Below the pieces are notes generated by a model. It worked only from the letters and a program-made list of their open reading frames with translations. It was not told the DNA's origin and searched no databases. Shown here in pieces: positions 16,787 to 24,574 of a stretch of 64,000 nt of DNA. Made by a program: the position numbers and the translations under genes. The DNA comes from UBA2428 sp002343545 (lineage in GTDB: Bacteria > Bdellovibrionota > UBA2428). Within the stretch, counting starts at the first letter, position 1. Each line of letters begins with the position of its first letter. The stretch spans positions 1 through 64,000 of the forward strand of contig CALFZE010000057.1 of the NCBI GenBank assembly GCA_937952285.1. Direction: 5' to 3'.

Positions 16787-18814
16787 ATGATGAACACGGC
16801 GTTGCTCTTAGAGGTCATGGACGGGGACAAGCTCCTCGCCCGGCAGGTCCTCGACCAGCAGAAAGTCATCGTGGGGCGCATCCTCTCGGCGGACTTCCGG
16901 GTTCCGGATAACCGCATCTCGCGGATTCACGCCCTCCTCGAACGTCTCGAGGATGGTTCGCTTCGACTGACCGACCTCGCGTCGACCCACGGCACTTTCG
17001 TGAACGGGGAACGCGTCGTCGAGCGCGTGCTCAAGTCCGGCGACGAGATCTCGTTCGCCGGCCTCAAGACGAGACTCGCCGAAGTGGCCGTGCCGTCGCA
17101 AGCGGTGCCTTCGGCTCCCGCCGCGGCCACGCTCGCGAAGCCCATCGAGGCCCCTCGCCCGGCGCCCGAAGCGCGCGCGGCGGCTCCGGCCTCCGTGCAG
17201 GTGTCCCCGGGCGCGGGCCCGCAACCGCAGCCGACGGGACCCCGCGAAGCGACCGTCATCCGCTCGCTCCGCGAAACCGCCCGCACGCGCGGCGCCCTCG
17301 AACCCGCCACCGTCACCGAAGAGCTCGAGGTCACGGTCTACTGGCAAGAGACGATCCTCAGCATCGATCACTTCCCCAAGCGCACGAACGCGTCGATCCT
17401 CATCGGCGAAGGCCAAGGTAACCGCTACATCGTCCCGCCCGCGGGCCTGCCCGACAAATACGAGTTCTTCCGCCTGAACGGCCAGACCGTCGAGCTCTTC
17501 CTCCATCCCGCGATGAAGGGTTCGATCCGCGTGCAGGGCAAGATGCAGTCGCTCGAGGAGCTCCGCGCCTCGGGCCGCAACTCGGTCACGCTGAGCGGCC
17601 ACGACATCGGCAAGATCCAGGTCGGCACGGTGAACTTCTTCTTGATGTTCGTGCCCGAGCCGCCGTCCATTCCCAAGGCGCCGATCTTCGACCAGGGCGG
17701 ACTCTTCTGGACGATCCAGGTCTCGATGGGACTTGCGGCCCTCGCCTTCATCGCCTTCTCGATGGTCTTCCGTCAGCCCGTCGAGGGTAAGGTCACCGAG
17801 TTCCCCGAGAAGTTCCGTCAGCTCCTCATCCAGGAGTACAAGCGCAAGGTCGAGTTCACGCCGCCTCCCAAAGAGATCAAGCCGCCCGAGCCGGCGCCCG
17901 AGAAAAAGCCGCCGCCGCCCACGAAACCGCCGGAGCCGAAGAAGGCCACGGGCGAGTCGCCGGTGGATTCCGAGACGGTCCCCGACGCTATCATGAAGTC
18001 CGACGTCGCCCGTCGCGGCGGCAACGAAGGCGAGGGCGCGCGCGAGCGTGGCGCCGAGGGCAAGCGCGGCTGGCAGAACGCCAAGCACGATACGGGTATC
18101 ACGAATCGTCCCAAGCCGCCGGGCGCGAAGCAACGCGTGCCGGTGAAGGACGCCCCCACGACGGGCGGCGGCCAGAGCGGTCTGCTCTCGGCGCTCAAGA
18201 ACTCCGGCCTCGGCTCGAAGCTCGCGAAAGTCTCGGGCTCGGGCAGCGGCGCGGGTTCCGGCGGCGGCGCGCAAGGTAACGATCCGCTCAAGGACGCCTT
18301 CCTCGGCACCGGCGGGGGCGGCATCCGCTCCGGTCGCGGCAGCGGCGGGTCGGGCTTGCAGGGCACGGGCACGGGCGGCGGCGGTACGGCCGTCGGCGTG
18401 GGCGGTCTCGGCTCGAAGGGCTTCGGCGGCGGCGCCACGGGCGACGGCGTCGGCTCCATCCCGGGCAAGGGCGAAGCCGCGGTCGGGACCGAGACGGGCT
18501 CCGTCACGGTCGTCGGCGGCATCTCGCGCGAAGAAATCGCGCGCGTCGTGAACTCGCACATGTCGGAAGTCCGCTTCTGCTACGAGCAGGAGCTCCAGAA
18601 GAACCCGCAGCTCTTCGGCAAGGTCACGATCAAGTGGACCGTGGGCGAGGGCGGCCAGGTCACGGCGGCCACGCCCGCCGAGAACACGACGGGCTCCACG
18701 GGCCTCGGCACCTGCATCACGGGCCGCCTGCGCACGTGGCGCTTCCCGTCGCCGCCGCCGGGTTCTTCGGCCGACGTGAGCTGGCCCTTCAACTTCCGCC
18801 CGAGCGGCACTTAA
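16787..18814 (+). CDS. FHA and AgmX/PglI-C (TonB-like) domain inner-membrane protein, GltG-like
   Basis: A 675-residue bitopic protein. Residues 1-100 form an FHA phosphothreonine-binding domain (VGRILSADFRVPDNRISRIH, then STHGTFVNGERV). Residues about 185-290 form a second beta-rich domain. One membrane helix lies near 304-328. A periplasmic Pro/Lys-rich segment (about 350-385) and a Gly/Ser-rich segment (about 470-560) follow. The C-terminal domain (about 580-675) has the pattern E-V-R-F-C-Y-E-x-E-L and G-x-V-x-I-K-W-T-V of AgmX/PglI C-terminal domains. The layout matches GltG of the Myxococcus gliding complex, which links a cytoplasmic phospho-signal to the periplasm. An AAGGACGAG sequence precedes the ATG. 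Confidence 0.8.
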   Translation: MMNTALLLEVMDGDKLLARQVLDQQKVIVGRILSADFRVPDNRISRIHALLERLEDGSLRLTDLASTHGTFVNGERVVERVLKSGDEISFAGLKTRLAEVAVPSQAVPSAPAAATLAKPIEAPRPAPEARAAAPASVQVSPGAGPQPQPTGPREATVIRSLRETARTRGALEPATVTEELEVTVYWQETILSIDHFPKRTNASILIGEGQGNRYIVPPAGLPDKYEFFRLNGQTVELFLHPAMKGSIRVQGKMQSLEELRASGRNSVTLSGHDIGKIQVGTVNFFLMFVPEPPSIPKAPIFDQGGLFWTIQVSMGLAALAFIAFSMVFRQPVEGKVTEFPEKFRQLLIQEYKRKVEFTPPPKEIKPPEPAPEKKPPPPTKPPEPKKATGESPVDSETVPDAIMKSDVARRGGNEGEGARERGAEGKRGWQNAKHDTGITNRPKPPGAKQRVPVKDAPTTGGGQSGLLSALKNSGLGSKLAKVSGSGSGAGSGGGAQGNDPLKDAFLGTGGGGIRSGRGSGGSGLQGTGTGGGGTAVGVGGLGSKGFGGGATGDGVGSIPGKGEAAVGTETGSVTVVGGISREEIARVVNSHMSEVRFCYEQELQKNPQLFGKVTIKWTVGEGGQVTAATPAENTTGSTGLGTCITGRLRTWRFPSPPPGSSADVSWPFNFRPSGT

Positions 18815-18828
18815 CGTCGGAGCAAGCG

Positions 18829-19689
18829 ATGCGAATCGGAGCGGCCTTTCACTTCGTCCGATTCGCCGGCCTCGGCTTGGCCGGCTTCGCGTTCCTCTCC
18901 GCTCCGGTGGCGGAGGCGCGCCCGGTTCCCGCGACGGAAGCTTCCGAGGGACTCGGATCGCCGTTTCCGAGCAGCGTCGACGGCCTTTCCATCGGTAACG
19001 CCCATCTCGTCGCGACCTCGGGCGAGGGCGGCCGCCTCTACCGCGGTATGCGTCCGCGTCGTCCGAACGAGTACGCCGAACTCAAGAAACTCGGCGTGAA
19101 CCGCGTCGTCATCTTCAAGAACTTCGTGCGCGGGCAAGAGCGAGAGCTCGGCGAAGAGCGTCGCCAGCTCGAGCGCTTGGGGCTCGCGCCCGACGCGATC
19201 GTCCACCTGCCGATGCCGTGGAAAGACGTGCGGAATTACGCCGAGACCTGCGGCTTCGTGACGGCGGGCCTCGCGGAACTCGAAAAGAGCTTCCGCGCGA
19301 AGGAAGGCGCCGCCTACTTTCATTGCACCGTGGGCGAGGATCGTACGGGACTGCTCGCCGGCCTCGTGCGCCAGCTCAGCGAAGGCTGGGACGTCGAGCG
19401 CGCCTTCCGCGAGGAGATGTGCCGCTGGGGTTTTGCCGAGGGCAACCCGCGCAAACCCCCGCACGTCGCGCAGGCCGTGCGCAAAGATCTCGTACCGCTT
19501 TACCTCAAGCTGAGCTGGGCCATCGAGCGCGGCCAACTTCGCTTCGATCCCAAGGTCGAGGCCTCGCCCGTAGAGAGCATCCACGGCGCCGCCTGCGCCG
19601 AGGATCCGGAAAAGAGCCCCGAGTACCGTGCCTTCGCGCGCAAGTGGCAGCGCAAGCTCGTCTGCGCGACGGAGCGGCCCGGCCCCTAG
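18829..19689 (+). CDS. Exported dual-specificity/tyrosine phosphatase-like protein
   Basis: A 286-residue protein with an N-terminal signal peptide (ending near PVAEA, residue 30) and a cysteine phosphatase domain. The P-loop HCTVGEDRTG (Cys166, Arg172) fits H-C-x5-R-T, and a candidate general acid lies in LPMPWKD. It would dephosphorylate a substrate outside the cytoplasm, such as an inositol phosphate, phospholipid or phosphoprotein; the substrate is unknown. It starts 15 bases after the FHA gene and may be co-transcribed with it, which makes a link between the FHA protein and phosphatase activity tempting, although the two sit on opposite sides of the inner membrane. Its TAG shares the bases CTAG with the stop codon of the opposing gene. 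Confidence 0.75.
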   Translation: MRIGAAFHFVRFAGLGLAGFAFLSAPVAEARPVPATEASEGLGSPFPSSVDGLSIGNAHLVATSGEGGRLYRGMRPRRPNEYAELKKLGVNRVVIFKNFVRGQERELGEERRQLERLGLAPDAIVHLPMPWKDVRNYAETCGFVTAGLAELEKSFRAKEGAAYFHCTVGEDRTGLLAGLVRQLSEGWDVERAFREEMCRWGFAEGNPRKPPHVAQAVRKDLVPLYLKLSWAIERGQLRFDPKVEASPVESIHGAACAEDPEKSPEYRAFARKWQRKLVCATERPGP

Positions 19690-20538
19690 GGCTTCCGCGA
19701 GAAGAGCGAGAAGGATTCGAAGCGGGCCTTCACGAAATCGCGCGAGAGGACGAAGAAGCCGCGGCCGGCGTCGTCCGTGCCCCAGGAATTGAGGGCTTTC
19801 CACGCGATGGGGCGCTTGCCGTCGAAATCCTTGATGTAGCCGACCAGAACGACGGCGTGGGCGTCCGTCGGGGTCGTCTGCGCTTGGCGTAAGCTCCAAA
19901 GCGACTGGGCGGCGTCGAGTTCGGCGTCGTGGAGGGTGTAGCTCAAGCCGACGGGCTTGCCATGGTCGAGCCATTCGATCGCGCGGGCCTCGGCCTCTTC
20001 GAAGTTCTGCACGCGATGCACGGCTTCCGCCCCGGCCTCCAGCACGTTGCGGTTGATGACGACTTCCTCGGCCGTCACGTTGGGGTCGCCCAGCACCGTG
20101 TAGCGATCGCGGAAGGTTTCGGGGGTGATCGACTCCCCGTCGAACACGAAGGTCCTCGGCGGCCGTCCGTAGTCGTCGTCGAGGTAAGCGCGCACCGCCT
20201 CGTCGTAAGACTTCCGGTCGCCGTGCGCCCGGTGGTAAGCGGCGAGTTCACGGAGCTTCGGCTCGACCTTGCCGCTCAAATCCCATTGCGAAGAGGGGAG
20301 CTTCGGGACCCAAGCGGCGTCGGGCATCGCGCCGTGGACGCGGGTGAGCCGAACGGCGTTCGGAAGGATTCCGCGCCAGCTGAGCGCGTCGTCGGGGCGT
20401 CGCCAGGTCCCGGTCCCGGTCGACGAGCCCTTTGAGTAGCGCCGCGCAAAGCGAGTTGGCGTGGACCTCCACGCTGAGCAGGGCGCCGAGGAGCCAAGCG
20501 CTTCGGCTCGCGAGCGGAGCTTTCGTGAAAAAGCGCAT
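19686..20538 (-). pseudogene. Exported C1-like cysteine peptidase, frameshifted
   Basis: The C-terminal two thirds (ORF from about 20430 down to 19686) carry the His and Asn regions of papain-like C1 peptidases: DAHAVVLVGY and ALNSWGTDDAGRGFFVLSRD. The signal peptide (from 20538: MRFFTKAPLASRSAW and ending VHANS) is in another frame. The two frames meet near 20405-20425 at a GGGACC tandem duplication, a likely slippage site. After the joint the frame TWRRPDDALSWRGILPNAV is the plausible continuation. I cannot identify the catalytic cysteine region with certainty; a Cys in NSLCAALL follows the signal peptide. It may be a true pseudogene or a sequence error of one base. It ends tail-to-tail with the phosphatase gene. 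Confidence 0.6.
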
Positions 20539-20643
20539 CTTAAGGTATCGGCTTTTTGATTCGAGAAGTTAAGGCGCTAACGCGGGGTTTCATGCGGCTT
20601 CGTTTGGCGTTTTCTCCCGGCTGCGACTAAGTTGGCGAGCGGG

Positions 20644-20664
20644 TTCGGAGCTTTTCGCTCCGAA
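20644..20664 (+). promoter_or_regulatory. 5' leader stem-loop before the Shine-Dalgarno site
   Basis: TTCGGAGC-TTTTC-GCTCCGAA is a perfect 8-bp stem. It ends three bases before the GAGGAGG ribosome-binding site (20667-20673) of the secreted-protein gene at 20681. It may protect the mRNA 5' end or tune ribosome access. Confidence 0.4.
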
Positions 20665-20680
20665 ATGAGGAGGAGTGCTT

Positions 20681-21388
20681 ATGTTCAAGTCGACCTTTGG
20701 TGTCCTCGCGTTGGGATTCTCGATGTGGGCGTCCTCGGCGCAAGCCGATGTGCGTTCGGTTTACTTGGGTTACACGCTTTTCCCGGGCCAGAGCCTCGAC
20801 GTGCTCGGCGCTTTGGGCGGCGGCTTCCGCTGCGGCGATCACGTCTATTCGACGAACGTCGAGGTCGCGAACCAGGGCCGCAACGTCGGCTATCTCAGCT
20901 TGCTGCAAGACCGTCGAGAGTGGCAGCGCGCGACGATCTTCATTGATCCTTACCGTCGTCCGGTGTGGGCCCTTTTCTCGCCGCGCACGACGCTTTGCCG
21001 CGACTCGCGCTTGCTCGAGATCCGGAACGTCGGGTACGAGCCGCTTTGGCTCGGCCAGGTGAACGTGGAGTTCACGCCGGTCGTGCCGGGCCCCACGCCG
21101 ACGCCGGTACCGACGCCCGTGCCCACCCCGGTGCCGACGCCGGAACCCGCCTGCGCGCGCTACGCTTCGGGGCCGATGAACATCGCGCCGGGAATGTGGC
21201 AAGCCAAGCTTCTCAGTTGCCCGCAGGGCAAAACTCGTCGCGAGCTCGGATTCTTCGGCGGCGCGGGACTCAGTTGCCAATGGGAAGCGGCCGATTCGCG
21301 CACGGCGCGCTTCGCGTGCTCGAACTCGGGTCCTCGCCCGGCTTCGGTCGAACCTTGGATCGAGTGCTGCGAGAACCTCCGGCCTTAG
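20681..21388 (+). CDS. Secreted two-domain protein with Pro-Thr linker
   Basis: A 235-residue protein with a signal peptide (cleavage near SSAQA, residue 18). An N-terminal domain (about 19-128) is followed by a Pro/Thr/Val linker of repeated P-x-P-T-P units (about 133-155), then a cysteine-containing C-terminal domain (PACARYASGPMNI, LLSCPQGKTRR, LSCQWEA, IECCENL). The start at 20681 is fixed by a strong GAGGAGG site seven bases upstream rather than the GTG at 20675. The even number of cysteines suggests extracytoplasmic disulphides. Function is unknown. A LysR gene follows 10 bases downstream. Confidence 0.75.
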   Translation: MFKSTFGVLALGFSMWASSAQADVRSVYLGYTLFPGQSLDVLGALGGGFRCGDHVYSTNVEVANQGRNVGYLSLLQDRREWQRATIFIDPYRRPVWALFSPRTTLCRDSRLLEIRNVGYEPLWLGQVNVEFTPVVPGPTPTPVPTPVPTPVPTPEPACARYASGPMNIAPGMWQAKLLSCPQGKTRRELGFFGGAGLSCQWEAADSRTARFACSNSGPRPASVEPWIECCENLRP

Positions 21389-21398
21389 TCCCGCGACG

Positions 21399-22289
21399 AT
21401 GAACCTCGATCGCATCCGCTATTTTCTCGTCCTCGTCGAAACGGAGCACGTCGGGCGCGCCGCGAGTCTGCTCGGCATCACGCCCGCCGCGCTCTCCAAG
21501 TCGATGGCGAAGCTCCAGGAAGAGCTCAAGCTGCCGCTCCTTCGCCACGAGGGACGTGGCATCGTCGTCACTCCCGAGGGACGGCGCTTCGTCGACGAGA
21601 TCAAGCCGCGCGTCTTGGAGCTCGAGGGCTCGCTCAAGGCCTTGCGCGCGGGCAAGGCGTCGGCGGAAGACCGGCCTTTCCGTTTGGGCACCTTCGAAGT
21701 CTTTTCCAGCTACGTGCTGGGGCGTCTCGTCGCCGAGGAGTTCCGCGATCTCGCCGTCGACGTGCACGAGCTCGTGCCGGGCCCGCTCGAGGAAGCCCTC
21801 GCGCGCGGCCAGATCGACGTGGGCCTGAGCTACATCCCGGTGCCGCACCCCAAGGTGCAGTTCCTCAAGGTCGGGCGCGTGCGCATGGGCGTCTACGCGC
21901 TGAAGGGCTTCGCGGGCAAAGCGCCCTTCGAGGAATGGCCCTTCGTCGTGCCGCTGCCGCCCGTGGACGGCGGTTCGGCCACCAAGGTCACGGGCCTCGA
22001 CGGTTGGCCGGACCACGAGCGGCCGCGCCGGATCGTGTACCGCGTAGACCTTATGGAATCCGCGTTCTCGCTGCTGCGCGAGGGACTCGCCGTGGCCTAC
22101 CTGCCCGAGCTCGTCGTGCGCTTCCAGAACCGCGTCGTCGCGCCCGAATTCCGTCTGCACGAGATCGGCGAAGGCTTGCTCTCCGAGCGCGCCCGCTCGC
22201 AGGATGTCTATCTCGTTCTGCGCAAGGGCGAGGCCGAGACGCGGCCGAGCAAGCGCATCGCGCGTTTCTTGCGCAAAGTTATGTCTTAA
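21399..22289 (+). CDS. LysR-family transcriptional regulator
   Basis: A 296-residue regulator with an N-terminal LysR winged helix (MNLDRIRYFLVLVETEHVGR; helix-turn-helix AASLLGITPAALSKSMAKLQ at about 22-41) and an effector-binding domain. It lies only 10 bases after the secreted protein at 20681, so it is probably co-transcribed with it. The tandem secreted-protein pair at 22367/22992 lies downstream on the same strand. Its sequence style is close to the LysR at 1-886 (both carry AAxxLxIxPxAxSKxxxxLE), so the two may be paralogues. Ligand unknown. Confidence 0.9.
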   Translation: MNLDRIRYFLVLVETEHVGRAASLLGITPAALSKSMAKLQEELKLPLLRHEGRGIVVTPEGRRFVDEIKPRVLELEGSLKALRAGKASAEDRPFRLGTFEVFSSYVLGRLVAEEFRDLAVDVHELVPGPLEEALARGQIDVGLSYIPVPHPKVQFLKVGRVRMGVYALKGFAGKAPFEEWPFVVPLPPVDGGSATKVTGLDGWPDHERPRRIVYRVDLMESAFSLLREGLAVAYLPELVVRFQNRVVAPEFRLHEIGEGLLSERARSQDVYLVLRKGEAETRPSKRIARFLRKVMS

Positions 22290-22305
22290 AAGTTAACGTT
22301 TTCGG

Positions 22306-22322
22306 AAAAAGAGTCTCTTTTT
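22306..22322. promoter_or_regulatory. AT-rich palindrome between LysR and the secreted tandem pair
   Basis: AAAAAGAG-T-CTCTTTTT is a perfect inverted repeat of two 8-base arms around one base, in the 77-base gap between the LysR stop and the next start. With so small a loop it is a better dimeric-regulator site than a terminator. The run of T at its end still leaves termination possible. Confidence 0.4.
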
Positions 22323-22366
22323 GTTTTGGGTCGCATCCTCGATGGTGATCCCAACAAGGAGACCTT

Positions 22367-22948
22367 ATGAAAACCCCGATCCTCTTCACCGCGCTCTTCG
22401 CTTCCCTCAACCTCGTCGCGGCTCCGGCCGCTTCGGCTGCGCCCGCCTTCGGCCGGAATTCGCCGGCGGCCACCGCCGAGCCCGTGCTCCTCGAAGACAT
22501 GGGTCGACGCCTCGTAGGCCGTTACGACCTGCATTTTTATCACGGTAACAACAAGCCCTTCCTCCATTCGTTCAGCGTCGGTCGGGCCTTCTTGCCGGAC
22601 TTCGGCTTCGTGGGTATCCTCGATGTTCCGAATGACTACCAAACGAACGTGCGCTTCATCGAAGTCAGTCCGACCCGCCTGACTTTCGAAGTCCTGGTGC
22701 CGCGCCGTCGCACCGTCCGTCTCAAGGACGTCATCTTCCGCTACGACGCGATGCTGTCGGAAAGCGACTACGACCGTGGCTTGGGTCGGGTCAACGCGGC
22801 GGCGGGTCTCGTGCAGATCGTGGCCGAAGGTGGCGATGGCGTGACGCCGCCGCAACCCGTGACGCCCGCCTACGTTGGTAGCTTCCTTCTGTTCCGCCAA
22901 GGATCGAGCACGGGTGAGGCTGCGGCTCAGCCCGTCCGCTTGCGCTAA
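22367..22948 (+). CDS. Secreted protein, member 1 of a tandem paralogous pair
   Basis: A 193-residue protein with a signal peptide (cleavage near AAPAASA, residue 24). The mature domain begins with GRYDLHFYHGN and ends with AAGLVQIVAEGG and YVGSFLLFRQ. The downstream gene at 22992 shows the same blocks in the same order (GCYDLLLYFGN, FEVLVPR/FDVLVPR, GLVQIVAEG, YVASFLLFK), so the pair arose by duplication. AAGGAG lies about five bases upstream of the ATG. No known family is recognised. The beta-rich pattern would fit a lipocalin-like fold, but that is a guess. Confidence 0.75.
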   Translation: MKTPILFTALFASLNLVAAPAASAAPAFGRNSPAATAEPVLLEDMGRRLVGRYDLHFYHGNNKPFLHSFSVGRAFLPDFGFVGILDVPNDYQTNVRFIEVSPTRLTFEVLVPRRRTVRLKDVIFRYDAMLSESDYDRGLGRVNAAAGLVQIVAEGGDGVTPPQPVTPAYVGSFLLFRQGSSTGEAAAQPVRLR

Positions 22949-22991
22949 ATCTCACGCCCCTCGCAACGACAAATTCTGAAACGGAGTCTTC

Positions 22992-23618
22992 ATGAAAACG
23001 CAAAGCTTTCACGCCTTCTTGCTCGCATCGATCAGTTTTCTTCCGGTGGGGGCCGCCGTCGCGGCGCCCGTTCTGCCTTCTCGCGATTCGCGGAGCGGGG
23101 CCAACGCGACGCCGCGCGATCCCGCCACCGCTTTCGCGCTCGTCGGTTGCTATGACTTGTTGCTCTATTTCGGCAATACGGAGCCCTTTTTGGACGCGGT
23201 CGGCATCAGCTACCGTCCGATCCCGCGCGGCTTTGGCGATCCGCGTCCGCCGGCCTTCGATCTGAAGGGACGCATGGAAGTTCCCCGCGACTTCAACGCT
23301 CCGCTCAGCTTCCGCGAGATCAGCGCCGAACGCGTCGTCTTTGACGTGCTCGTGCCGCGAAACGCTTCGCGTCCGAAAGATCTTACGTTCCGCTACGAGA
23401 CGAGCTTCCGTGGTGGCGATTACGAGCATGGTGCCGGTCTCGTGCAGATCGTCGCCGAGGGCGATGCCGCCACGTCCATGGAGCCCGTCGAGCCGCGTTA
23501 CGTCGCGAGCTTCCTGCTCTTCAAGACCTCGCCGAACGATCCGCGACTCTTCATCGGCAACGGGCGTTCGTGCTTGCGTTCGCAGAATCCGCGTCCGACG
23601 CCCGAGTCACGACGATGA
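22992..23618 (+). CDS. Secreted protein, member 2 of a tandem paralogous pair
   Basis: A 208-residue exported protein (signal peptide MKTQSFHAFLLASISFLPVG, cleavage near VAA at residue 24), paralogous to the preceding gene. Shared blocks are V/R-G-x-Y-D-L, F-D/E-V-L-V-P-R, L-T/V-F-R-Y-E/D, G-L-V-Q-I-V-A-E-G and Y-V-x-S-F-L-L-F. The C-terminal tail differs: it is Arg/Pro-rich and ends RNPRPTPESRR-like. Its stop overlaps the start of the ornithine cyclodeaminase-like gene (ATGA at 23615), so that enzyme is translationally coupled to a secreted protein, an unexpected link. Confidence 0.75.
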   Translation: MKTQSFHAFLLASISFLPVGAAVAAPVLPSRDSRSGANATPRDPATAFALVGCYDLLLYFGNTEPFLDAVGISYRPIPRGFGDPRPPAFDLKGRMEVPRDFNAPLSFREISAERVVFDVLVPRNASRPKDLTFRYETSFRGGDYEHGAGLVQIVAEGDAATSMEPVEPRYVASFLLFKTSPNDPRLFIGNGRSCLRSQNPRPTPESRR

Positions 23619-24574
23619 ACCCGCCTCGCTTCGTCTCGGAAAGCGAGATGCGGGCTCTCGTCGGGCCGGCCGAACTCCGCCGCTTGATGCGGCAAACCCT
23701 CGCGCAGCGAGCGGCGGGCGAGGCCGCGAGCCCCCCGCGTTTCGCCTACGGCTCGGACTCCGCGCGAGTCGGCGTGATGCCGGTGGCGTCGGGTGGGGCG
23801 CCGGGAACTCCGCTCGGCCTCAAGGTCGTCGGGCTGAACCCCGGCGCGGGACACGCGGGGCTCTATCTTCGCTTTGATCCGGTGAGCGGCGAGCTCACGC
23901 ATCTCTTCGACGGCGGGGCGCTCACCGCGCTCCGCACGGCCGCCGTGAGCGCGGCCGTGACCGAGGCCCTCGTGCCTCCGCGCGAGATTCGGAGCGTGGC
24001 GATCTTCGGCGCGGGCCGCCAGGCGGTCGAACATCTGCGCGCTTTTCGCGCGCTCGTGCCGGGCGTGCTCGTGCGCGTTTACGCTCGGAGTCCCGAGTCC
24101 GCGCTCCGCTTGCGCGCGCAACTCGCGCCACGCGATCTGGAGTTCGTTGAGTTCTCGGCGGGCCCCTTGCGCGCTCCCGTCTCGGCCGATGTGATTTGTC
24201 TCGCGACGAATGCCGCGACGCCCGTGTTGGATTCGGCGGACCTTCGGAGAGCCCGGCATATCAACGCGATCGGTTCGTGCCGCCCGGATCGCCGCGAAGT
24301 TGGCGGCGCGCTCGTGGCGGCTTGCGCCCGCTACGTCGATTCGCTGCCGCAGGCCCATCGCGAGGCCGGCGACCTTTTGCTCGCGCGTGCGGAACGCACG
24401 CTGCGCGGTCCGCTCGCGGTCGAGATCGGCGAGTTGCTCCGCGAGGGCGGCCGCGTGGCGGATGGACGCACGACGTTTTTCAAGTCGCTCGGACTGGCGT
24501 GCGAGGACGCCGCTTACGCCGAGCTTCTCGTGCGCAAACTCGCGAGCGGCGCCGCGAAGGAGCGGGCGGCATGA
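23615..24574 (+). CDS. Ornithine cyclodeaminase/mu-crystallin family protein (EutC/SbnB-like)
   Basis: A 319-residue NAD(P)-dependent enzyme of the ornithine cyclodeaminase/mu-crystallin family. The family's G-A-L-T-A-L-R-T-A-A block lies near residue 105, followed by the Rossmann motif IFGAGRQAVEHLRAF. Members act on amino acids or imines: ornithine to proline, alanine dehydrogenation, or release of diaminopropionate in siderophore synthesis. The start at 23615 comes from a 4-base overlap with the preceding stop. The next gene, a threonine-dehydratase-like PLP enzyme, also overlaps by 4 bases. This pairing is known from ectoine catabolism (EutB/EutC) and resembles the SbnA/SbnB pair, so the two probably act in one pathway. 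The substrate remains open. Confidence 0.8.
   Translation: MNPPRFVSESEMRALVGPAELRRLMRQTLAQRAAGEAASPPRFAYGSDSARVGVMPVASGGAPGTPLGLKVVGLNPGAGHAGLYLRFDPVSGELTHLFDGGALTALRTAAVSAAVTEALVPPREIRSVAIFGAGRQAVEHLRAFRALVPGVLVRVYARSPESALRLRAQLAPRDLEFVEFSAGPLRAPVSADVICLATNAATPVLDSADLRRARHINAIGSCRPDRREVGGALVAACARYVDSLPQAHREAGDLLLARAERTLRGPLAVEIGELLREGGRVADGRTTFFKSLGLACEDAAYAELLVRKLASGAAKERAA

Noticed and set aside
18240..18480. Gly/Ser-rich repeat stretch as a separate repeat element
   Set aside because: It is low-complexity coding sequence of the periplasmic linker in the FHA/AgmX-C protein, with no regular DNA repeat unit.
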